DNA of 64,000 nt from Ectobacillus funiculus (GTDB taxonomy: Bacteria; Bacillota; Bacilli; Bacillales; Bacillaceae_G). The notes under the pieces are model-generated. The model had not been told where the DNA came from. It searched no databases and saw nothing but the letters and a program-made list of their open reading frames with translations. Location of the stretch: contig NZ_SCFM01000019.1 in NCBI RefSeq assembly GCF_004138295.1, positions 1 to 64,000 on the forward strand, read 5' to 3'. The position numbers were made by a program, and so were the translations under genes. This document shows, piece after piece, positions 41,921 to 49,991 of the stretch; positions within the stretch are counted from its first letter, which is position 1, and the number at the start of each line of letters is the position of its first letter.

Positions 41921-43577
41921 CTTTTCTCCTCTCAATATCGAAATAAACTTCAGTACCCGGAGATAACCTTTTGATGATTAGTCCTTTGCCATAAATCAAT
42001 CTTACACGCTGATGTACATTATATAATCCAATTTGCTTTGCAGGAACATCATCACGGTACAAATTCTCTATCACTTCATCTGATATCCCAGCTCCCGTGT
42101 CCTTCACGCTAACCCGGACTTTATCACCTAGGTCATTCACAGCAATTGTGACAGTACCAGGACCCTTTGTTTTTAGTATGCCATGAATAATTGCATTTTC
42201 GACCAGCGGCTGAATAAGCAGACTTGGAAGTTTTAATTTTACCTTTTCAATATCATATTCCACCTGAAGTTTAGAGCCAAAACGAGCCTTTTCAATTTCA
42301 ACATAATCATGTACCTGTTGTAATTCGTCATGAATATCGATAAATTCATCGCTTAGCTCCAGATTGTACCGCATATAGCTTGATAAAGTAATAATCAACT
42401 CGCGGGCCTTTTCTGGATTGCGCCGAGTTGTTGACGCAATGGCATTCAGGGCATTGAAAAGAAAATGCGGGTTAATTTTTGTTTGCAGTGCCTTTAGTTC
42501 TGCTTTGTTGGCCGCCTCCTTAATCTGTTCGACACGGGATATCTCCATTAGGGTGGAAATAATTTGTGATAAACCAATTGCCATCGTTTGCAAAGGATAG
42601 GTCATTTTAGAGGCTTTGCGATAATAAATTTTGAGAGTTCCCGTGACTTCCCCTCGCTCTTCAAACGGCATGATGAGCAGGGACTGAATTTCAGGAGTTG
42701 GTTGATCAGACACACGATTTCTAATTGTGATTTCACCGCTGCGGATCGCTGCTTTCGTTAGATCGCTGATGATTTCTTGTCCGATGTTATACCGTTCCTC
42801 ACCAAAGCCGACATAAGCGAGAACAATTTTTGTATCGGTTATGGCCACTGCATCGGCATTAATTTGATCCTTGATGATTATGCAAATTTTTTTCAACGAT
42901 TCTGTATTGATCGAACGAAAATAAGGCAATGTTTTATTGGCAATGTCCAAGGCTAACTTTGCTTGTTTAGCAGCAATCATTTCCTTCTCATCCTCCACAC
43001 TCATTACCAATAAAACAATCAAGCCGACATTGACTTCGCCTACAATCATTGGAAAGCCAATTTTTGATACAATATCCAGGCCAAGTTTAAAGGGTTCTGC
43101 CATAGCAAGTATCAATAGCATGGTAAGGACTTCGCAGCTCATACCTGCGGCAATCCCGTAAATCCAACGCTGTGATTTTTTTACTTTAATGTTAATAAGC
43201 CCGGATGCTATCCCGGCAATAATGCTTGTTATCAGGCATGGAACAGATGTTACTCCATCGATATCAATTAAATAACGATGCACACCTGAAACAATTCCGG
43301 TAATGATCCCTACCCAAGGCCCGAATAATATGCCCCCGGACATGACAGCGATAATTCTTACATTGACTAAAGAACCTTCTACTTTGATTCCGGAATAGGT
43401 TCCAAAAACGGCAAATAAACAAAAGATAAGAGTAATGATAATTCTCTCCGAAAGCGTGTGCTGTTCTCTATGGAGGGATTCTTTAAACCTGGGAACCCTT
43501 GTTAAAAAAAACAAGCAAATTAATAGTAGTGCCGCCCGTTCAAAAATATGGATTAGCATTTCTAATGATGGATTCAT
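41901..43577 (-). CDS. LytS-type sensor histidine kinase (5TM-LYT, GAF, HisK)
   Basis: A 558-residue kinase. The N-terminal half is a 5TM-5TMR_LYT membrane sensor ([32 protein letters not shown]). A GAF-like domain follows at about 220-340. The HisKA_7TM-type box contains the phospho-accepting His in [13 protein letters not shown], and the ATPase has [10 protein letters not shown] and DTGAGIS. The layout matches LytS, BtsS and YpdA. Upstream is a 30-bp perfect palindrome (43611-43640). AAAGGAA precedes the ATG. Confidence 0.93.
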   Translation of the reverse strand: MNPSLEMLIHIFERAALLLICLFFLTRVPRFKESLHREQHTLSERIIITLIFCLFAVFGTYSGIKVEGSLVNVRIIAVMSGGILFGPWVGIITGIVSGVHRYLIDIDGVTSVPCLITSIIAGIASGLINIKVKKSQRWIYGIAAGMSCEVLTMLLILAMAEPFKLGLDIVSKIGFPMIVGEVNVGLIVLLVMSVEDEKEMIAAKQAKLALDIANKTLPYFRSINTESLKKICIIIKDQINADAVAITDTKIVLAYVGFGEERYNIGQEIISDLTKAAIRSGEITIRNRVSDQPTPEIQSLLIMPFEERGEVTGTLKIYYRKASKMTYPLQTMAIGLSQIISTLMEISRVEQIKEAANKAELKALQTKINPHFLFNALNAIASTTRRNPEKARELIITLSSYMRYNLELSDEFIDIHDELQQVHDYVEIEKARFGSKLQVEYDIEKVKLKLPSLLIQPLVENAIIHGILKTKGPGTVTIAVNDLGDKVRVSVKDTGAGISDEVIENLYRDDVPAKQIGLYNVHQRVRLIYGKGLIIKRLSPGTEVYFDIERRKDESDHC

Positions 43578-43610
43578 CTTAAGTTCCTTTCCAAGTGATT
43601 ATATTTCGCC

Positions 43611-43640
43611 TATTTTTAGTATAGTACTATACTAAAAATA
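43611..43640. promoter_or_regulatory. 30-bp perfect palindrome upstream of lytS-like gene
   Basis: TATTTTTAGTATAG-TA-CTATACTAAAAATA, perfectly self-complementary, 34 bp before the kinase start. It could be an operator for a dimeric regulator or a small terminator for upstream transcription. Confidence 0.6.
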
Positions 43641-43848
43641 AGAAAGCATATGTTTCTGCTTAAAATAAAGCGGCAGGGGACATTACTGCAACGAAAAAAA
43701 ATGAACTTGAACTTCACAATGAGGTAATTGGATGGGATACCGGTAGTAAGAAAAATACCAGCAAGGAAGAAACAATATGAGTTTAATTCCCTACCCATTG
43801 TTTTATCAAATAAAGATTTGAATAGAACTCTCATTAGATACGTTACGG
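43641..43848. other. Gene-free stretch inside the rlmH-repeat-bounded block
   Basis: No open frame of note and no similarity that I recognise. Base composition is AT-rich like the surroundings. Confidence 0.4.
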
Positions 43849-43877
43849 TGAACCGATCATAAGTAAATGAGTTTTTT
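43849..43877 (+). repeat. rlmH 3'-end direct repeat, right copy (att-like)
   Basis: TGAACCGATCATAAGTAAAT followed by GAGTTTTTT matches the end of rlmH at 39657-39686 with one deleted T and one substitution. The preceding bases do not continue the rlmH coding sequence clearly, so the duplication is short. Confidence 0.8.
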
Positions 43878-43946
43878 ACCTTTAGCCATTTGTTTTTAGT
43901 ATTTGGCTATTGTTTAAAAGGAATGAATGAAGACGAAAGCAAAAAA

Positions 43947-43990
43947 ACGAAAAGGATACCGAGTTTCATTAAACGATATCCTTTTCGTAT
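43947..43990. terminator. Terminator downstream of the 44001 kinase
   Basis: ACGAAAAGGATA and TATCCTTTTCGT form a 12-bp stem around an 18-nt loop with A/T tracts on both sides. Confidence 0.8.
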
Positions 43991-44000
43991 CAATCGGTTG

Positions 44001-45074
44001 TTATAGAGCAATTGGCAATACTACTATTATTTCGGTACCTTCTTTAGGTGAACTTTCTACCTGTATATGACCTTTATGCATTTCAATAATTTTCTTTACA
44101 ATTGAAAGTCCTAATCCACTGCCGCCATTGGATCGGCTCCTTGCTGGATCAGCCTTATAGAATCGCTCAAAAATATGCATTTGAACTTCTTTCGTCATCC
44201 CAATTCCCGTGTCTTTAATGATCACCGCTATCCTACCCGTTTCTTGTTTTTCTAATTTTACTGTAATTTTCCCATTCATCGGTGTAAATTTAATACTATT
44301 ATGGATTAAATTAATCCAGACTTGATCCATCAAGTCCTCGTCAGCATTAATAGTCAGCTTATTTAGAGAAACTTCCATTTCAAGGTCCTTATTTCTCCAT
44401 TGTGGTTCAATCGAAAGGATTACTCTCCGTAATTGCTGGTCTAGACGATATGTTTTTGGCTCAAATGGTGGATGGTCGGACTCTAATGAGGTCAGCTTTA
44501 ACAGATTTTCGCTTAGTTTTGAAAGACGCATGCTTTCGACCTCAATAATATGCAGGTACTGTGAATGTTCCTCCTTAGATAAATTTTCATTTTTTAAGGC
44601 ATGAGCAAAACCGGAAATGGATGTTAAAGGTGATTGAATTTCATGGGAAACATTGGAGATGAACTCTTGGCGCATTTGTTCCATCTCTCCGAGCTCTTTT
44701 GCCATATGGCTAATACTTTCTGCTATTTCATTAAAAGGATGATTTCGATTTCCAAACTCTTCCTTGTAGAAAGAAAGATCAATATTAAAGTTCCCTTGAG
44801 CCATCTTTTTTATCGCATCAATCATGGGACGTAAAAAGAGGCTCTGCTTTTCCTGAAAAAATCTAATTTTAGAAATGCCATATATGATTAGGCCAAACAG
44901 GAAAAATCCAAAAAATGAATTGATAATCTGCCCCATATATGAGGATAAACTATTTCTTGAAAAAACATCTAGGAACCACGGAGTGATGAAAAAAGCGGCC
45001 GTCCAGCATATAAACAACAGGAGTAAAATGGCTGCAACCTCACCGCTTTTTTTTAAGAACTTGATGATTTTCAT
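44001..45074 (-). CDS. Two-component sensor histidine kinase
   Basis: A 357-residue kinase with two transmembrane helices (about 12-34 and 48-70) and almost no extracellular loop, so it is probably an intramembrane-sensing type. A HAMP-like segment follows, then HisKA with SHEIQSPLTSISGFAHAL and HATPase_c with NLIHNSIKFTPMNG, DTGIGM and GSGLGLSIVKKII. The ATG overlaps the regulator's stop (ATGA). The neighbouring divergent ABC exporter suggests that it senses a toxic or envelope-active compound; this is inference. Confidence 0.92.
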   Translation of the reverse strand: MKIIKFLKKSGEVAAILLLLFICWTAAFFITPWFLDVFSRNSLSSYMGQIINSFFGFFLFGLIIYGISKIRFFQEKQSLFLRPMIDAIKKMAQGNFNIDLSFYKEEFGNRNHPFNEIAESISHMAKELGEMEQMRQEFISNVSHEIQSPLTSISGFAHALKNENLSKEEHSQYLHIIEVESMRLSKLSENLLKLTSLESDHPPFEPKTYRLDQQLRRVILSIEPQWRNKDLEMEVSLNKLTINADEDLMDQVWINLIHNSIKFTPMNGKITVKLEKQETGRIAVIIKDTGIGMTKEVQMHIFERFYKADPARSRSNGGSGLGLSIVKKIIEMHKGHIQVESSPKEGTEIIVVLPIAL

Positions 45075-45751
45075 TTTTTTGCCTCTAAACGATAACCAAG
45101 ACCGCGAATCGTAGTAATTTTAAAAGAGCAGTTCCCATCTGAGAAACGCTGCCGAAGACGTTTAATGTGAACGTCGACAGTTCGCTCGTCCCCTTTATAA
45201 TCATAACCCCAAATATCTTCAATTAACTGTTCCCTTGAAAAGGTTTTGCCAGGATATGCTGCAAACTTATACAAAAGTTCAAATTCCTTAAGCGGTAAGG
45301 TCATTTCATTCGTGCCATTAAACACTTGATAGGTAGAGCGATCAAGTTCCACATTTCCGATATTCACCTTATTTGAAAGGATGATCTGGTAACGTTTGAG
45401 TAATGCCTTTATTCTTGCAATCAATTCGGCTGGATGAAATGGTTTAACCAAATAGTCGTCAGCTCCAAGATCAAAGCCTTTTACTTTTTGGGCTGTTTCT
45501 CCCCTTGCCGTCAGCATCAAGATAGGGAGAGAATCAGAATAATAGGCTCTAATTGCCTCGCAAAGGTCCCAGCCATCCATGTTTGGCATCATGATATCAA
45601 GAATAATGAGATCGACTTTCTCAATATCAAGCAAGGTTAATGCCTCCTTCCCATCCTGCGCCTCGAGAATGGAGAAACCTTCCTCGGATAAGATAACATG
45701 AACTAATTTACGAATATGAGGGTCATCATCTACCATTAAAATCTTTGTCAT
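45071..45751 (-). CDS. OmpR/PhoB-type response regulator
   Basis: A 226-residue regulator with receiver motifs DDD, phospho-acceptor Asp in LIILDIMMPNMDG and Lys in YLVKPFHP, then a winged helix with LPLKEFELLYKFAAYPGKTFSREQLI and RTVDVHIKRLRQRF. The ATG at 45751 has AAAAAGGA upstream; a frame extension to 45790 is not conserved in type. It is divergent from the DrrAB-type exporter, and paired GTTCATA direct repeats lie between them. Confidence 0.93.
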   Translation of the reverse strand: MTKILMVDDDPHIRKLVHVILSEEGFSILEAQDGKEALTLLDIEKVDLIILDIMMPNMDGWDLCEAIRAYYSDSLPILMLTARGETAQKVKGFDLGADDYLVKPFHPAELIARIKALLKRYQIILSNKVNIGNVELDRSTYQVFNGTNEMTLPLKEFELLYKFAAYPGKTFSREQLIEDIWGYDYKGDERTVDVHIKRLRQRFSDGNCSFKITTIRGLGYRLEAKK

Positions 45752-45829
45752 GACATTCAATCCTTTTTCAGAGTGATAATTGTTTTCCATTTTTAAGAAA
45801 TATTCAAGTGTTTTTAGTATACTCCTCCT

Positions 45830-45895
45830 TTATGAACTTAATATGAACAAGAAAGTGGAGAGCCATAGATTTGGAAGTTCATATTCAGTTCATAA
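45830..45895. promoter_or_regulatory. Inverted pair of direct-repeat operators (GTTCATA) between regulator and ABC exporter
   Basis: The 19-mer at 45877-45895 (GTTCATATTCAGTTCATAA) contains GTTCATA twice at an 11-nt pitch. Its inverse at 45830-45848 matches in 18 of 19 positions. Tandem 7-mers at one helical turn are the classic binding mode of OmpR/PhoB-type regulators, so the 45071 regulator is the likely ligand. Confidence 0.75.
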
Positions 45896-45936
45896 ATGCC
45901 TGTTAAGATGTAGCCAGTTATGGAGGAGGGATGGAA

Positions 45937-46962
45937 ATGAAACATATACATGGAACAATTCCTGACAACGGTGATTGGGCTGTTGAAGCCCACGGACTCA
46001 TTAAAAATTTTGGCGATAATCGTGCGGTTGATGGTGTAAATTTGAACGTACGGGCTGGTACCATCTATGGCCTACTTGGTCCCAATGGGGCAGGCAAAAC
46101 CACTACGATTAGAATGCTGGCGACTTTACTGCGACCTGATGCAGGTTCGGCTCGCATCTTCGGGTATGACGTAGTAAAGGAGTCTCAGATCGTGCGTCAA
46201 TTGATTGGGGTTACGGGTCAGTATGCCTCGGTTGATGAGTCACTAAGCGCTACCGAGAATTTAATCATTTTCTCCCGCTTGCTAGGGCTAGGGAGGGCAG
46301 AGTCCAAGCGGAAGGCAGCGGAGCTGTTGGAGGAATTTGGGCTAACAGAAGCAGCTCACCGTCCGTTGAAGAATTTTTCCGGTGGTATGCGACGCCGTCT
46401 GGATTTGGCAGCCAGTCTCATAGCACAGCCACCACTCATCTTTTTAGACGAACCGACTACAGGGCTTGATCCCCGCACACGTAATCAAATGTGGGACACC
46501 ATTCGCCGATTGGTAAAGACAGGATCAACCGTCCTGTTAACAACACAGTACTTACAAGAAGCAGATGAACTGGCTGACAGGATTGCAGTGATCGATCGAG
46601 GCATCGTTGTTGCAGAGGGCACTGTAGATGAACTGAAGTCATCTGTTGGCAGCTCATCTTTGCACCTGAGAATCCAAAATCCACTGGATATTGAGGCGGC
46701 TCGTCACATCGTTGAAAAGGTGCTTCAGGCCAAGTCAAACGTGTCGTCAGAAGGTGGGAAGATTATTGCACCGATGGCAGATGCGGACCGAGTCACGGAT
46801 CTGTTTATTGCTTTTCGTGAGGCTGGAATCCACCTGGCAGAGTTGAGTATACAGAAACCGACACTTGATGAGGTCTTTTTGACCATTACAGGCCATAGTG
46901 CGAAGGAGGACACAACTAGTGTGCCTGAACAATGGGACGTAGTAGAGGAGGTAAGAAGATGA
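45937..46962 (+). CDS. ABC transporter ATP-binding protein, DrrA type
   Basis: An ATPase of the daunorubicin/drug-resistance exporter group, about 341 residues. It has Walker A GPNGAGKTT, Q-loop GVTGQYASVDESL, signature FSGGMRRRLDLA, Walker B LIFLDEPTTGLDP and the DrrA C-terminal extension ending LSIQKPTLDEVFLTITGH. The Shine-Dalgarno GGAGGAGGG favours ATG 45937 over ATG 45931, which would sit inside the ribosome footprint. It overlaps the permease by 4 nt. Confidence 0.93.
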   Translation: MKHIHGTIPDNGDWAVEAHGLIKNFGDNRAVDGVNLNVRAGTIYGLLGPNGAGKTTTIRMLATLLRPDAGSARIFGYDVVKESQIVRQLIGVTGQYASVDESLSATENLIIFSRLLGLGRAESKRKAAELLEEFGLTEAAHRPLKNFSGGMRRRLDLAASLIAQPPLIFLDEPTTGLDPRTRNQMWDTIRRLVKTGSTVLLTTQYLQEADELADRIAVIDRGIVVAEGTVDELKSSVGSSSLHLRIQNPLDIEAARHIVEKVLQAKSNVSSEGGKIIAPMADADRVTDLFIAFREAGIHLAELSIQKPTLDEVFLTITGHSAKEDTTSVPEQWDVVEEVRR

Positions 46963-47774
46963 AAAATACATCATATCCGTCATTTGCCAATCGCCAACTG
47001 AAAAACAACACGGGCTTTGGTCAGACGGTACGGAATTCATTTACAATGGCCTATCGAGGTTTACTGAGGATACGGCGCACACCTGAGCAACTGTTCGACG
47101 TCACGCTCCAGCCAATTATCTTCACCCTAATGTTTACCTATATCTTTGGTGGGGCCATCTCAGGGAACGTAAAGAGCTATTTACCGGTCATCATTCCCGG
47201 CATCCTTGTTCAGACTGTAATAACGACTTCCATTGTCACGGGAGTCCAACTGCGTGAGGATATGGATAAGGGAGTATTCGACCGGTTTAAATCACTTCCT
47301 ATTGCACGAATTGCTCCTTTGGCGGGCGCTCTTTTGGCGGACACTATCCGGTACACCATAGCTACCGTGCTTACCTTTACCATGGGGTATATCATGGGTT
47401 ATCAGCCAGATGGAGGGCTGGGGAATGTTATCATTGCAGGAGGGCTGGTCATTGTATGTTCCTGGGCAATTAGCTGGATCTTTGCTTTTTTCGGTGTAAT
47501 TGCACGAACGGCTTCTAGCGTACAAGGGATATCGATGCTTGCGCTGTTCCCACTCACGTTCCTTTCCAATGCTTTCGTTCCAGTTGATACGATGCCCAAC
47601 TGGCTCCAATGGTTCGTAAAATTGAACCCGCTCTCACATCTAATTACTGCCGTTCGTGACCTTGTCAACAATGGAAATGCTGGATGGGATTGTGCGATCT
47701 CCCTTATCGGTGCTGCAGGCATAGTGGCGATTTTTGCACCAATTACTGTCCGTGCTTATATGCGTCGAACGTAA
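46959..47774 (+). CDS. ABC transporter permease, DrrB/ABC-2 type
   Basis: The 271-residue membrane partner of the preceding ATPase, with six hydrophobic segments of the ABC-2 family. It contains the conserved YRGLLRIRRTPEQLFDVTLQPIIFTLMFTYIFGGAI start, LREDMDKGVFDRFKSLPI and FLSNAFVPVDTMPNWLQWF before the last helix. ATG at 46959 overlaps the ATPase stop and has GAGGAGG upstream. The probable role is efflux of an amphiphilic drug. Its GC-richer codon use differs from the core genes. Confidence 0.92.
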   Translation: MKNTSYPSFANRQLKNNTGFGQTVRNSFTMAYRGLLRIRRTPEQLFDVTLQPIIFTLMFTYIFGGAISGNVKSYLPVIIPGILVQTVITTSIVTGVQLREDMDKGVFDRFKSLPIARIAPLAGALLADTIRYTIATVLTFTMGYIMGYQPDGGLGNVIIAGGLVIVCSWAISWIFAFFGVIARTASSVQGISMLALFPLTFLSNAFVPVDTMPNWLQWFVKLNPLSHLITAVRDLVNNGNAGWDCAISLIGAAGIVAIFAPITVRAYMRRT

Positions 47775-47825
47775 TAATTAGCGATAGATTAATAGGGCTC
47801 TTAATAAGGATTTCTATTTACGTTT

Positions 47826-47890
47826 TAGGAAGAAGGTATAAATTTCTGGATAGAAGTGAATTCGACATACTCGGAAATTTTGTATAACTA
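47826..47890 (+). repeat. Dispersed repeat, 5' half only
   Basis: TAGGAAGAAGGTATAAATTTC then GAATTCGACATACTCGGAAATTTT matches the 5' stem part; the rest is missing. Confidence 0.7.
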
Positions 47891-47989
47891 TCTATTGCCT
47901 AAATTAAAATTGTTATCTTAATTGATCCGACATTAAAATGGCCCATTGCCTATAAAAAGGATTCCCCCTGTCAAATGGGAGGAGAATAG

Positions 47990-48114
47990 AAAAAAATTTG
48001 TGGTTAAGGGGACTCAAGCATCTTTATAACTGCTTAAGCTTTTTAGTTTTTGGCACTCGCTAAAAAAATACAGAGGTCCCAGCTAAGGAAAGTTTCACGT
48101 GAAACATTTTCCCT
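47990..48114 (+). repeat. Long direct repeat A flanking the CotB-like gene
   Basis: It includes CTCAAGCATCTTTATAACTG, CTTAAGCTTTTTAG and a parS-like palindrome. It recurs at 49598-49725 at roughly 80 percent identity by eye, and in both places a dispersed repeat follows directly. Confidence 0.85.
48091..48106. promoter_or_regulatory. parS: parS-like site, 15/16
   Basis: AGTTTCACGTGAAACA differs from the consensus only at the first base. The palindromic core GTTTCACGTGAAAC is intact. Confidence 0.75.
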
Positions 48115-48250
48115 CACACTTTAAAAGAGTATAAATTTCTAGCTAAAAGACAATTCGACATAGTGAGAAATTTTGGGAATACAGTATAAGAGCAACTACG
48201 CCTTTGTCTTCATCCAAGGGTAGGGCTCGCCAGTCGGCAAGTTTTCTTTA
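48115..48250 (+). repeat. Dispersed ~134-bp repeat, copy 13
   Basis: Plus copy with outer arms ACTTTA and TACAGT (one mismatch). Terminal hairpin CTCGCC-agtc-GGCAAG followed by TTTTCTTT. Confidence 0.9.
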
Positions 48251-48386
48251 TTATAGGATATACGAATAAGACTTTACATTAGAGATTGATTAATTTGAAA
48301 GTTGCTTACCTTTCTTTTTAGTTATATTGAATTACGGATGCCCAATCGTGAAGATATACTTATAAAATTAAGTAATTAATAATTTT
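48251..48386. other. AT-rich gene-free stretch before the CotB-like gene
   Basis: No frame or repeat recognised between repeat copy 13 and the terminator-like hairpin at 48387. Confidence 0.4.
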
Positions 48387-48420
48387 GCACTCTTGTAATA
48401 CTTGCAAGAGTGTTTTTGTG
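48387..48420 (+). terminator. Orphan intrinsic terminator
   Basis: CACTCTTG-taatactt-GCAAGAGTG followed by TTTTTG. No gene precedes it, so it may belong to lost DNA. Confidence 0.75.
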
Positions 48421-48528
48421 CGCACATTTTTTTTAAAATGGTCAAGTACCTTATATGCTGCCCTAGGATATTGAATATCCTATATTAGCAGTAACAGAAT
48501 AAAATATTTTCTTAAGGGGGAATCTATC

Positions 48529-49332
48529 TTGTTTTATCAACGAACTTACAATGATATAAACGGATACAAAAAAAATCTAAAGTCTCTGATCGGTTCGACA
48601 GTGCAATGTAACTTTGGAGGACCAGAGAGAGGAAAAGGAACACTTCTTAGGGTAGGATTGGACTATTGTGTATTGCAATGTGATGAACAAATATACTATT
48701 ATCCATTGCATCATATTAAAGGCTATACATTTATCCGGGAAGTTGATGACTTAGAAGGAAATGAAAATGAAGGAGATGACAAGAATAAAAATAACGGCAA
48801 CAACAAAAATTCAAAATGTCCAGTTATTGTACCAGGCAGACGTTTCGTTGATGTTATTGACCGCTTAAAAGGGCGGAAAGTTCAATTCAACAAAGGACCA
48901 AGCAAGGTAAAGGGAATTGTGGTTGGACGTGATACAAACCATATTATACTTGAGGTTAACGATGAAGTGTTATATGTCTCTATATTCCACATTCAAAATA
49001 TGTGCTGTGACCATCGTAAATCGAGTAATAACCAACAAGATCAAGACAATTCTCAAAATGACCAAAGTGATAGCAATAATAAAAACAGCAGCCAAACCGA
49101 CAGTGAAGATAGTAGCCAAAACAGCAGCCAAAACAGTAGTGAAGATAGTAGCCAAAACAGTAGCAGTAGCAATAAAGAATCAACCGAAATAAGAGAAGCT
49201 GTAGTTGGACGTGACGAGGAACCTGCTATGTTTGAGGTTAACGATGAAATGTGGTATAGCTCTTTAACCTACAAACAAAGTGTGTACGAGTGGGACAGCT
49301 ATTACTATAATACCAATAACAATAAACGCTAG
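48529..49332 (+). CDS. CotB-like spore coat protein with internal domain repeats
   Basis: A 267-residue protein resembling the N-terminal part of outer spore-coat CotB. Unit 1 (about 18-60) has GGPERGKGTLLRVGLDYCVL then IYYYPLHHIKGYT. Unit 2 (about 110-155) has RKVQFNKGPSKVKGIVVGRD then VLYVSIFHIQN. A Ser/Asn/Gln-rich stretch (about 163-220) leads to a degenerate third unit (AVVGRDEEPAMFEVNDEMWY). The start is TTG at 48529 with AAGGGGG upstream. It is flanked by 250-bp direct repeats. Assignment as coat protein is by resemblance only. Confidence 0.75.
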   Translation: MFYQRTYNDINGYKKNLKSLIGSTVQCNFGGPERGKGTLLRVGLDYCVLQCDEQIYYYPLHHIKGYTFIREVDDLEGNENEGDDKNKNNGNNKNSKCPVIVPGRRFVDVIDRLKGRKVQFNKGPSKVKGIVVGRDTNHIILEVNDEVLYVSIFHIQNMCCDHRKSSNNQQDQDNSQNDQSDSNNKNSSQTDSEDSSQNSSQNSSEDSSQNSSSSNKESTEIREAVVGRDEEPAMFEVNDEMWYSSLTYKQSVYEWDSYYYNTNNNKR

Positions 49333-49597
49333 TGATTCTTCACATTCTATCACCATGAATCCACACAGAGTATAGCTTGCAACACCGTATAACTGCAAGT
49401 GCCTTGACCTAAGGTTTGTACAAGCAATCAAATACTACATGACTGTGATACAAACATAATGAATAATTACTCTACATTCTACCCTCCTACTTACAAACCA
49501 TTTTATATTCCCTTTCAATATGTGAAACAGGATTATTCTCTATCCTCTAAATATAATTCCGTATGACCTAACAAAAGAAAAGGAATAAAAGAAGGAT
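49333..49597. other. Gene-free stretch after the CotB-like gene
   Basis: No reading frame or clear terminator recognised; AT-rich. Confidence 0.4.
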
Positions 49598-49725
49598 ATA
49601 AAATAAATTAGTGGCTAAAAGGCCTCAAGCATTTTTATAACTGCTTAAGCTTTTTAGTCTTTGGCACTTGCTAAAAAATACAAAAGCCCCATCTAAAGAA
49701 AGTTTCACGTGAAACTTTCTTTCCT
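49598..49725 (+). repeat. Long direct repeat B flanking the CotB-like gene
   Basis: Second copy of the 47990-48114 unit (CTCAAGCATTTTTATAACTG, CTTAAGCTTTTTAGTC). It contains a 28-bp perfect palindrome (49695-49722) centred on GTTTCACGTGAAAC. Confidence 0.85.
49701..49716. promoter_or_regulatory. parS: parS-like site, 14/16, inside a 28-bp palindrome
   Basis: AGTTTCACGTGAAACT keeps the 14-bp parS core but both outer bases differ. The palindrome extends with AAAGAA and TTCTTT on the two sides. Confidence 0.65.
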
Positions 49726-49860
49726 CACACCTTAAAAAAGTATAAATTTTCAGGTAGAAGTGAATTCGATGTAGTCGGAAATTTTAGGAATACAGTATAA
49801 GTGCAACTACGCCTCTGTCTTCGCCCAAGAACAGGGCTCGCCAATCGGCGAGTTTTCTTT
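49726..49860 (+). repeat. Dispersed ~134-bp repeat, copy 14
   Basis: Plus copy; middle and terminal hairpin (CTCGCC-aatc-GGCGAG-TTTTCTTT) are consensus. The outer 5' arm is ACACCTTAAAA. Confidence 0.92.
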
Positions 49861-49955
49861 AAAATACTAAGAAAATCTTAAGATTTACATAAAGGATTTG
49901 CTAAGATTTGTTTGATATCATACCCTTAGAATGAATACTAAAGAGGTGATACATT

Positions 49956-49991
49956 ATGTTTAGATTCATATATAGGGGTGAACCTTCATGA
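49956..49991 (+). CDS. Candidate 11-residue leader peptide
   Basis: ATG at 49956 follows AAAGAGGTGAT at a good spacing and encodes MFRFIYRGEPS. Its TGA overlaps the ATG of the response regulator (ATGA), and the regulator's own ribosome-binding site GGGGTGA lies inside the peptide frame. This arrangement suggests translational coupling. It is too short to prove by sequence. Confidence 0.45.
   Translation: MFRFIYRGEPS

Noticed and set aside
39676-43848. A complete SCC-type mobile element
   Set aside because: No ccr or other recombinase gene and no second pair of terminal inverted repeats are visible; only the att-like direct repeats support it, so it is reported as a remnant hypothesis.
48917-49192. 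Overlapping frames of 61-91 codons on both strands within the CotB-like gene
   Set aside because: They arise from the low-complexity AGC/AAC repeats (Ser/Asn/Gln tract), which keep several frames open.
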